This document shows positions 15,479-21,492 of a stretch of DNA of 21,492 nucleotides, piece by piece. The DNA is from a bacterium (GTDB taxonomy: Bacteria > UBA9089 > UBA9088): the NCBI GenBank assembly GCA_003498085.1, contig DNCM01000137.1, positions 1 through 21,492 of the forward strand, in the 5' to 3' direction. The translations under genes were made by a program, and so were the position numbers. Each line of letters opens with the position of its first letter. The first letter of the stretch is position 1. The notes under the pieces were generated by a model. The model was not told where the DNA came from. It was given only the letters and a program-made list of their open reading frames with translations, and did no database searches.

Positions 15479-16722
15479 AGATTAAGTTTATAAGGGAAAA
15501 TATTGAATTAGTGAAGGAGGGTTTAGAAAAAAGGGGATATTCAACAAGCATACTCGATAGTTTTCAAAGTAAGGAAGAGAAAAGAAGAAAGCTTATTCAA
15601 GAAATAGATGAGGCAAGAAGAGAAAGGAATAAGATCCAAGAGAGGATAAACAAAGGAGAAATGGAACTCATTGAAAAAACAAAAGACCTTTCGGAAAAGA
15701 TAAAGTATCTTGAAGAAATAGCAAGGGATGTTGAAAAAGAATTTGATGAAATCCTATATTCGATTCCAAACATCCCACATTCTTCTGTCCCTTATGGAAA
15801 AACACCAGAAGACAATCAGGAAATAAAAAGATGGGAAAAACCAAAGGAATTTTCATTTACCCCAAGACCTCATTGGGAATTGGGGAAAAACCTCGGGATA
15901 TTAGACCAAGAAAGGTCGGTAAAATTATCCTCTTCAAGGTTCTCTATGTTTTTTGGGAAGGGCGCGTTGTTAGAGAGAGCATTGATTTTTTTTATGTTAG
16001 ACCTACATACAAAAAGACATGGTTATATCGAAATTTCTCCTCCATTCCTTGTGAATTCAAAAACGATGACAGGAACAGGACAACTACCAAAATTTTCTGA
16101 TGACTTGTTTAAAGTAGATGATTCTGATTTATGGCTTGTTCCAACAGCAGAAGTCCCGTTGACAAACATCCATTCCGATGAGATTTTGGACGGAGCAAGC
16201 CTTCCAATTTTATATACAGCCTATACCCCCTGCTTTAGAAAAGAGGCAGGCTCTTATGGAAAGGAAACAAGGGGATTGATAAGACAGCACCAGTTTGACA
16301 AGGTTGAGCTTGTTGTGATAACAAAACAGGATGATTCTTATAGCTATCTTGAAACTCTTACATCTAACGCGGAGGAGGTTTTAAAAAGGCTTGAATTACC
16401 TTACCGTGTTGTTGTCTTATGTACGGGGGATTTGGGATTTTCGGCATCAAAGACCTATGATATTGAAGTATGGATGTCTGGAATGGGAAAATATGTTGAA
16501 ATATCTTCCTGTTCTAATTTCGAAGATTTTCAGGCAAGGAGAGGAAATATAAAGTATAGAACAAAAGAAGGGAAAACTAAATATGTTCATACTTTAAATG
16601 GCTCTGGTCTGGCTGTTGGAAGGACTTTTGCCGCAATCTTGGAGAATTATCAGACCAGTGATGGAAAAATCATCATTCCTCATGCTTTAAGGGAATATAT
16701 GGAAGAGGAGGTAATACAGTGA
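15472..16722 (+). CDS. serS: Seryl-tRNA synthetase
   Basis: SerS charges tRNA-Ser. The 416-residue product has the N-terminal antiparallel coiled-coil arm (about 30-95, charged), then the class II catalytic core: TAEVPLTN (225-232), motif 2 FRKEAGSYGKETRG (255-268) with RQHQFDKVE, and motif 3 GLAVGRTFAAILENYQ (379-394). The ATG at 15472 is chosen because GAGGAG at 15461-15466 lies upstream and MLEIKFIREN matches the family start; an upstream ATG in the same frame at 15415 lies inside aroE. Its stop overlaps the corA GTG start (GTGA). Confidence 0.96.
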   Translation: MLEIKFIRENIELVKEGLEKRGYSTSILDSFQSKEEKRRKLIQEIDEARRERNKIQERINKGEMELIEKTKDLSEKIKYLEEIARDVEKEFDEILYSIPNIPHSSVPYGKTPEDNQEIKRWEKPKEFSFTPRPHWELGKNLGILDQERSVKLSSSRFSMFFGKGALLERALIFFMLDLHTKRHGYIEISPPFLVNSKTMTGTGQLPKFSDDLFKVDDSDLWLVPTAEVPLTNIHSDEILDGASLPILYTAYTPCFRKEAGSYGKETRGLIRQHQFDKVELVVITKQDDSYSYLETLTSNAEEVLKRLELPYRVVVLCTGDLGFSASKTYDIEVWMSGMGKYVEISSCSNFEDFQARRGNIKYRTKEGKTKYVHTLNGSGLAVGRTFAAILENYQTSDGKIIIPHALREYMEEEVIQ

Positions 16723-17663
16723 TAAGAACCTTTGTCTATAAAGATGGCAATATAATCTCTGGTTTTCCAAAAGAAAAAATACAGGAATACAAAGAAAAGG
16801 GGAACCTTCTTTGGATAGACCTTGAGGATCCTGAAGAAACAGAACTTGAGCTTTTGGAAGACATCTTCTCCTTCCATGAACTTTCTATTGAGGATTGTAT
16901 ATTTCCCAGTAATCAGCCAAAACTTGATGTATTCGATAACTATCTCTTTATAGTTGTCTGTGGTCTTGTGAACTCCAACGAAATAGGTGAAATTGATATA
17001 TTCCTTGGGAAAAATTTTCTAGTCTCTGTCCATGAAAGAAGTATTTCAAGTATAGAAGAGATTATTGTCAATGCAGACAAAGATGAGCTGTTAAAACAGG
17101 GACCTGATTTTCTCCTGCATGCAATCATTGATAGAACAGTAGATAAGTTCTTTTTCCTATTAGATACCATTGATGCGAAAATAGATAAAGCAGAGGAAGA
17201 TATCGTTGGAAAACCCTCTCAGGATGTTATAAATTTCCTATTTGAATTAAAAAAAATGATTGTCTCATTGAAAAGAACGATCGTTTCCCAACAGGCAGTA
17301 ATTAACCAATTAATAAAAAAGCCAATTGATCTGATAAGTGACTCTGTAATCGTTTATTTTAAAGATATCAATGATCACCTTTTACGGATAAACTCAACCC
17401 TTGAAACATTTAGGGACGCAACAACAAACATACTTCAGGTATGTTTTGCAAATATGTCTGCACAGCTTGCTCAGATTGTCAAAATTTTGACCCTAATTGC
17501 AACATTCATCCTTCCACTTACACTTATTACAAGCTATTATGGAATGAACGTAGCGATTCCTGAGTTTGGGTGGGGGATAAAAGGATGGCTTGTGAGTATC
17601 GGAATAATGTTTAGTGTTGTCATTTCTATGTTTGCTTATTTTAAGAAAAAAAGGTGGTTGTGA
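16719..17663 (+). CDS. corA: Magnesium/cobalt transporter CorA
   Basis: CorA forms a pentameric Mg2+ channel. The 314-residue protein has a cytoplasmic alpha/beta N-domain (LWIDLEDP, SIEDCIFPSNQPKLD), a long stalk helix (about 145-255), and two C-terminal membrane helices (about 253-273 and 288-307). Between them is the signature YGMN (GMN at 275-277). The start is GTG, with GAGGAGG at 16705-16711 seven bases upstream; the GTGA overlap with serS indicates coupled translation. The basic end KKKRWL is typical of the family. The substrate could also be Co2+ or Ni2+; Mg2+ is most likely. Confidence 0.94.
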   Translation: MIRTFVYKDGNIISGFPKEKIQEYKEKGNLLWIDLEDPEETELELLEDIFSFHELSIEDCIFPSNQPKLDVFDNYLFIVVCGLVNSNEIGEIDIFLGKNFLVSVHERSISSIEEIIVNADKDELLKQGPDFLLHAIIDRTVDKFFFLLDTIDAKIDKAEEDIVGKPSQDVINFLFELKKMIVSLKRTIVSQQAVINQLIKKPIDLISDSVIVYFKDINDHLLRINSTLETFRDATTNILQVCFANMSAQLAQIVKILTLIATFILPLTLITSYYGMNVAIPEFGWGIKGWLVSIGIMFSVVISMFAYFKKKRWL

Positions 17664-17676
17664 TATAGATATATTT

Positions 17677-19677
17677 ATGGATATAAAAAGAATAATCATT
17701 AGTATAGCCCTTATATCTTTTTCTATATTGTTGTTTATCTCTGTAATTTCGTTTTGGAATGTAAAACCCTCTGATTGGAAGATGGCTTTATCTTGCTATA
17801 ATCCCATTGGTCCCTTTGGTTCCTATATCGCAACAGGGTCTATATTTTTATTTGGAATAGGGGCACTGTTAATTCCTATTGTAATATTTATTATTGTAAT
17901 ATCAATGATTAAAGAAAAAAAGATTTCTCTGTTAAAAATTGTCTCTTTATTCCTACTTGTTTTTATAATCTCTCTTCTTTTTTCTCCACTTTTAAGTCCA
18001 TCAAGAGAATTTTCGCTATTTAGAGGAGGGATAATTGGGTTTAAAGTAGGGATGTTTCTTTTGTATCTTTTTAAGGAGATTGGTTCATACATCATTGTTA
18101 TAAGCATCCTTTTAATCCTTATAATTTATCTTTCGGGTGGAGCAGTTTTATATCCCATTAAAAATTTTAGAATGCCGCAGATTAAAAGGCTTCCAAAAAC
18201 AGAGAAAAGGGCAGTAAAAAAAGAACCAAAAATTGTTCTATTAAGAGAAGGGGGAGGGGAGAAAGAAGAAAAAGAAGAGGTGGAGGAACGAATAGAAAAG
18301 ACTTATCAGATCCCTCCTGTTTCTCTACTTTCTGACCCTATAATCATCCCAGAAAAAGAGGTAAAGGAAGATCTCCTCAATATGTCAAAACAGCTCGAGA
18401 AAACATTAGCACAATTCAATATAGAGGCAAAGGTTGTCTGTATAAACAGGGGACCAACAATAACATCTTTTGAAGTCCAGCCAGCACCTGGTGTCAGGGT
18501 AAGCTCGATATCCAGTTTATCAAATGATATTGCCCTAGCGCTTGCCGCACAGGCTGTAAGGATTGAGGCACCAATCCCAGGAAAACAGGCAATTGGCATT
18601 GAGATTCCAAACCAAAAGAAGCAGATAATCGTTCTTAAAGAAGGAATTTCTTCATCGGAGTTCAAAAAACATGAATCATTGCTCGTATTCTTTCTTGGAA
18701 AAGATGTCACTGGATGCCCAATAATCGTTGACCTCGCTTCTATGCCACACCTCCTCGTTGCGGGTGTAACTGGTTCTGGAAAGAGTGTATGCCTTGCATC
18801 TATCATTACAAGTCTACTATATAGGGCATCCCCACATGAACTGCGTTTTATCTTAATTGATCCAAAGAGGGTCGAGATGACCGTATTCTCTGACATTCCC
18901 CATCTCTTTACACCCGTTATCCATGACTCAAAGAAGGCAATTATTAGCCTAAATTGGCTTATTAAGGAGATGGAAGAGAGGTACAAAATCCTTGCAAGTG
19001 CTGGTGTCCGTGATATAGGTGGATACAACAAAAGAATTGGCGATATGCCATATATCGTTGTTGTCATCGACGAGCTTGCAGACCTTATGGCTGTATCTAC
19101 GCAATCCTGCGAAGAGGCTCTAACTAGGCTTTCCCAAATGGCACGGGCTGTTGGAATACATCTCATCATCTCAACGCAAAGACCATCCGTTGATGTGATA
19201 ACTGGGTTGATCAAGGCAAACTTTCCATCAAGGATTGCATTCCAGGTATTTTCTCGTGTTGACTCAAGGACGATATTAGACTCAATGGGTGCCGAAAAAC
19301 TATTGGGTAAGGGAGATATGCTATTTTTACCAGCCGGCAGTTCAAAACCAACCAGGGTTCAAGGTGCCTATGTTTCTCTTTCTGAGATAGAGATGGTTGT
19401 TGAGTTTATCAGTAATCAGGGAATAAGATTAGAGAAAAAGGAACTAACTTACGAGGAGATGAGAGAAAGGGTTGAGGAAGATGAGGAGATAGATGATAGC
19501 CTTTATGAAAAAGCAGTCTCTTTAGTTGAGCTTGCAGGTTATGGTTCAACATCTATGCTCCAAAGAAAGCTAAAGATAGGGTATAATAGGGCTGCAAGAC
19601 TTATGGAAAGGATGGAAGAAGAAGGGATAGTTGGACCTGCCGATGGAAGTAAACCTAGAAAGTTACTTAGGGGGTGA
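17677..19677 (+). CDS. ftsK: DNA translocase FtsK/SpoIIIE
   Basis: FtsK pumps chromosomal DNA through the closing septum. From the ATG at 17677 the protein has 666 residues: four membrane helices (within about 5-155, with NPIGPFGSYIA after the first), a short charged linker (about 165-230), the motor with Walker A GVTGSGKS (363-370), Walker B VVVIDELADL (461-470) and STQRPSVDVITG (499-510), and a C-terminal gamma winged helix (about 609-666, STSMLQRKLKIGYNRAARL, then VGPADGSKPRKLL) that would read KOPS-type polar sequences. This is shorter than E. coli FtsK, mainly in the linker. No good ribosome-binding site precedes this ATG, and an in-frame ATG at 17614 lies inside corA, so the exact start is moderately sure. 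Confidence 0.94.
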   Translation: MDIKRIIISIALISFSILLFISVISFWNVKPSDWKMALSCYNPIGPFGSYIATGSIFLFGIGALLIPIVIFIIVISMIKEKKISLLKIVSLFLLVFIISLLFSPLLSPSREFSLFRGGIIGFKVGMFLLYLFKEIGSYIIVISILLILIIYLSGGAVLYPIKNFRMPQIKRLPKTEKRAVKKEPKIVLLREGGGEKEEKEEVEERIEKTYQIPPVSLLSDPIIIPEKEVKEDLLNMSKQLEKTLAQFNIEAKVVCINRGPTITSFEVQPAPGVRVSSISSLSNDIALALAAQAVRIEAPIPGKQAIGIEIPNQKKQIIVLKEGISSSEFKKHESLLVFFLGKDVTGCPIIVDLASMPHLLVAGVTGSGKSVCLASIITSLLYRASPHELRFILIDPKRVEMTVFSDIPHLFTPVIHDSKKAIISLNWLIKEMEERYKILASAGVRDIGGYNKRIGDMPYIVVVIDELADLMAVSTQSCEEALTRLSQMARAVGIHLIISTQRPSVDVITGLIKANFPSRIAFQVFSRVDSRTILDSMGAEKLLGKGDMLFLPAGSSKPTRVQGAYVSLSEIEMVVEFISNQGIRLEKKELTYEEMRERVEEDEEIDDSLYEKAVSLVELAGYGSTSMLQRKLKIGYNRAARLMERMEEEGIVGPADGSKPRKLLRG

Positions 19678-19683
19678 TTGATT

Positions 19684-21024
19684 ATGAGGGAATATGAGGA
19701 TATATTGAAGAAGGTCTTGTATTGGTCATCTGGTGATGAAATAGAAACAATCGTTATAAGTCAAAATTTCAAACTAACAAGGTTTACAAAGAATAGGATA
19801 CATCAGAATGTGAAAGAAAAGGATGCGGTCTTAAGGATAAGGGTGATAAAGGATGGGAAGCAGGGTGTTTCGTCAACGAATATACTAGAAGATGTTGCAA
19901 TAAAAAAAGCTATCGATAATGCATTACATCAGGCAAGTTTTGCAAAAGAAGATCCATTCTTAAGCCTTCCACATCCTTCCTCTATCCCAAAGCTTGATTT
20001 ATTCTATAAAGAAACAGAAAGTGCAACACCAGAGAGAATAGCTTATGATATAGGAAAAATCATAGAGATTGGAGAAAGGGCAAATTGTCTTGCACATGGT
20101 GCATATTCTGTTGGAACAACAAAGATCTTAATTGCAAATTCAAATGCCCTATTTTGCGATGCAAGTTTTACATCATGCTCTCTTGTTGTCATTATGGAAA
20201 AAGACGGGGCAACTGGCTATAGTTCGGGGATTTCTCGGGATATAAACAAGCTAGATATAGAAGGATTAGCCCAAATAGCATTAGAAAAGGCATGTATGGG
20301 AAAGAATCCAAAAGAAATAGAGGAGGGTGAATACGAGGTTATCTTAGAAGAACCTGCAGTCTCTGACATGATATTTTTCCTTGGCTATCTTGGTCTTGGT
20401 GCTTTGTCATATCAGGAGCAGAGGAGTTTTGCCTGCGGAAAGATGGGGCAGAAAATAATGGGTGATAATATAACGATATGGGATGATGGGCTAGACCTAG
20501 CTGGAATGTGCATGCCATTTGACTTTGAAGGTACTCCCAAACAAAAAGTTACACTTATTGAAAACGGGGTATGTAAAGCCTTAGTCTATGATTCATATAC
20601 GGCAAACAAAGAGGGGAAGACATCGACTGGACATTCCCTCTTTCAGCCGAATACACTAGGGCCAATCCCACTGAACCTATTCATGAAAGGGGGAGAGCCG
20701 ACAAAGGACGAGATGATAAAGAATACAAAGAAGGGAATCTTAGTAACAAGATTCCATTATACAAATATCGTCGAGCCAATAAGTACAACAATTACTGGGA
20801 TGACAAGGGATGGAACATTTTTCATAGAAAATGGAAAGATAGTATATCCAATAAAGAATATGAGATTTACACAGTCTATAATAGATGCATTTTCTTGTGT
20901 TTCTATGCTTTCTTCTGAAAGAAAACTTGCACATGAAGGGATGATCATGGAGGTAGGTGGTGGAAGCTATGTTCCAGCCATTAAGATAGATAAATTTAAT
21001 TTTACAGGAAAGACAGAATTTTAA
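19684..21024 (+). CDS. TldE/PmbA-family protein (TldD/TldE protease system subunit)
   Basis: TldD and TldE form a heterodimeric metalloprotease that trims peptides, including modified peptide precursors; TldE is the non-catalytic partner. The 446-residue protein has the N-terminal VISQNFKLTRFTKNRIHQNV, the central TSTGHSLF and the C-terminal VTRFHYTNIVEP, TRDGTFFIENGKI and KNMRFTQS motifs. I see no HExxxH zinc motif; the segment where it would lie reads FLGYLGLGALSYQEQRSF. That supports the TldE type over TldD. No tldD is in the window. The ATG at 19684 is chosen because AGGGGGTGA (19669-19677) lies six bases upstream; a TTG at 19678 would abut it. The ftsK stop lies within that ribosome-binding site. 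Confidence 0.88.
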   Translation: MREYEDILKKVLYWSSGDEIETIVISQNFKLTRFTKNRIHQNVKEKDAVLRIRVIKDGKQGVSSTNILEDVAIKKAIDNALHQASFAKEDPFLSLPHPSSIPKLDLFYKETESATPERIAYDIGKIIEIGERANCLAHGAYSVGTTKILIANSNALFCDASFTSCSLVVIMEKDGATGYSSGISRDINKLDIEGLAQIALEKACMGKNPKEIEEGEYEVILEEPAVSDMIFFLGYLGLGALSYQEQRSFACGKMGQKIMGDNITIWDDGLDLAGMCMPFDFEGTPKQKVTLIENGVCKALVYDSYTANKEGKTSTGHSLFQPNTLGPIPLNLFMKGGEPTKDEMIKNTKKGILVTRFHYTNIVEPISTTITGMTRDGTFFIENGKIVYPIKNMRFTQSIIDAFSCVSMLSSERKLAHEGMIMEVGGGSYVPAIKIDKFNFTGKTEF

Positions 21025-21032
21025 ATTTTTTA

Positions 21033-21137
21033 ACGAAAGTTATCCTTCCACGAGGAGAGGCTCATACAGCAGTGATCCTTGGCGAAGAAAACGATGAAGT
21101 GCTTTTAGGCACAGTTACTTTAAAAACTCATATTTAA
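21033..21137 (+). pseudogene. Remnant resembling the C-terminus of a retropepsin-like (clan AA) aspartyl protease
   Basis: Downstream of the TldE-like gene, one + frame reads HTAVILGEENDEVLLGTVTL and ends KTHI with TAA at 21135-21137. The pattern VxxGEExDExLLGxxTL is characteristic of the end of small bacterial aspartyl proteases of the retropepsin-like family. No start codon fits, and there is no room for the catalytic DTG half between it and the TldE-like stop at 21024, so it would be a decayed fragment. In intact relatives more residues usually follow TLE; here the stop comes early. The match is short and by eye. Confidence 0.42.
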
Positions 21138-21163
21138 CCCTTTCAATCGACCCTTTCTCCTAT

Positions 21164-21492
21164 TCATAATGTCGTTGTGCTGATTGGATTTTCTAATCGC
21201 TTCAATGAGGCGCAAACGATGGATAGTGAATGTTTGTCCTTGTATTTCTCAAAGATAGCTTTTGCCTGTAGATATAGTCTTTCTGCCTCATCGAATTGCC
21301 TTCTCTCCTCTGCAATCATTCCCAACTGATGTAAAGTAATTGCCTTCCCATATTCATCTTCTAACTTTTCCTTTATCTCTAAGCTCATGCGATACCACTT
21401 CTCTGCAATATCGAATTGCCTTCTTTGTTGTGCAATCCTTCCCAACTGATGTAAAGTAATTGCCTTCCCATCAGAACTTCCCCATCTCATAA
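21164..21492 (-). CDS. Tetratricopeptide-repeat protein, C-terminal part (runs off the window)
   Basis: The visible 108 residues contain two full TPR units of exactly 40 residues, each starting GKAITLHQLG (21469 and 21349 on the - strand), followed by IAQQRRQFDIAEKWY or IAEERRQFDEAERLY, and a short tail ending ISTTTL. This long-unit TPR type with RRQFDxAE is common in NB-ARC/STAND and CHAT-associated proteins and in stand-alone scaffold proteins. An ATG occurs at 21490, but the gene may well extend further right, so it is treated as partial. It converges with the + strand genes. Function cannot be assigned from the repeat alone. Confidence 0.75.
   Translation of the reverse strand, partial: MRWGSSDGKAITLHQLGRIAQQRRQFDIAEKWYRMSLEIKEKLEDEYGKAITLHQLGMIAEERRQFDEAERLYLQAKAIFEKYKDKHSLSIVCASLKRLENPISTTTL
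21230..21469 (-). repeat. Two near-identical 120-nt coding repeats (TPR units)
   Basis: Units at 21350-21469 and 21230-21349 encode successive 40-residue TPRs. About 30 bases around the GKAITLHQLG codons are identical between the boundary of unit 2 (from about 21320) and that of unit 1 (from about 21440), and GAATTGCCTTCT recurs at the same place in each. Identity at the DNA level suggests recent unit duplication or gene conversion. Confidence 0.7.

Noticed and set aside
17614..17676. Longer ftsK beginning inside corA
   Set aside because: The added residues overlap the last CorA helix codons in another frame; the membrane helix of FtsK begins properly from 17677, though the ribosome-binding site there is weak.
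18306..19214. Long open frame (302 codons) on the - strand
   Set aside because: It lies fully antisense to the FtsK motor domain, has no recognisable domain, and is explained by codon bias of the real gene.
21230..21469. CRISPR-like regular repeats
   Set aside because: The 120-nt period is in frame and encodes TPR units; there are no short repeats with unique spacers.

Overview
The window is about 21.5 kb of AT-rich, tightly packed bacterial DNA. Genes often overlap or abut, most gaps are under 80 bases, and I recognise no rRNA, tRNA, CRISPR array or insertion sequence. The gene content points to a motile, probably anaerobic bacterium with flagella (flgD, flgE, flbD, two fliL), type IV pilus retraction (pilT) and a Wood-Ljungdahl-type methyltransferase (acsE-like). 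The taxon cannot be fixed from the sequence. An uncultivated or candidate-phylum lineage is a guess, based on AT richness, the unusual hook protein and unusual domain fusions.

Left part (1-5022, + strand). The last 14 residues of an oligopeptide ABC permease are followed by a non-coding stretch with a long imperfect inverted repeat. Then comes a run of four + strand genes: acsE-like methyltransferase, a GAF-GAF-MshEN protein, pilT (overlapping by 8 nt) and a SpoIID/LytB-type exported cell-wall protein. The GAF-GAF-MshEN protein looks like a sensor half of a PilB-type ATPase that has lost its motor. It sits directly before an intact PilT motor.

Middle part (4955-14589, - strand). This is a flagellar operon read right to left: flgD, a giant flgE (1522 residues against roughly 400-450 usually), flbD, two tandem fliL paralogues, a small membrane-anchored coiled-coil protein, a TPR protein with a FlgT-like C-terminus, and hflX. 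A sigma-28-like promoter lies just upstream of flgD. motA and motB, common between flbD and fliL in other genomes, are not here. hflX runs convergently into spoIID and overlaps it by 68 nt. Its conserved N-terminus has no ATG, GTG or TTG start.

Right part (14590-21492, mostly + strand). aroE diverges from flgD and has a TATAAT box so close that its mRNA would be nearly leaderless. It is followed by serS, corA, ftsK and a TldE/PmbA-family gene, each coupled to or touching the previous one. After these comes a short remnant resembling the C-terminus of a retropepsin-like aspartyl protease. The window ends in the 3' part of a - strand TPR gene made of near-identical 120-nt units.

The points most worth following up are the repeat-expanded hook protein, the GAF-GAF-MshEN/PilT pair, and the missing canonical start of hflX.
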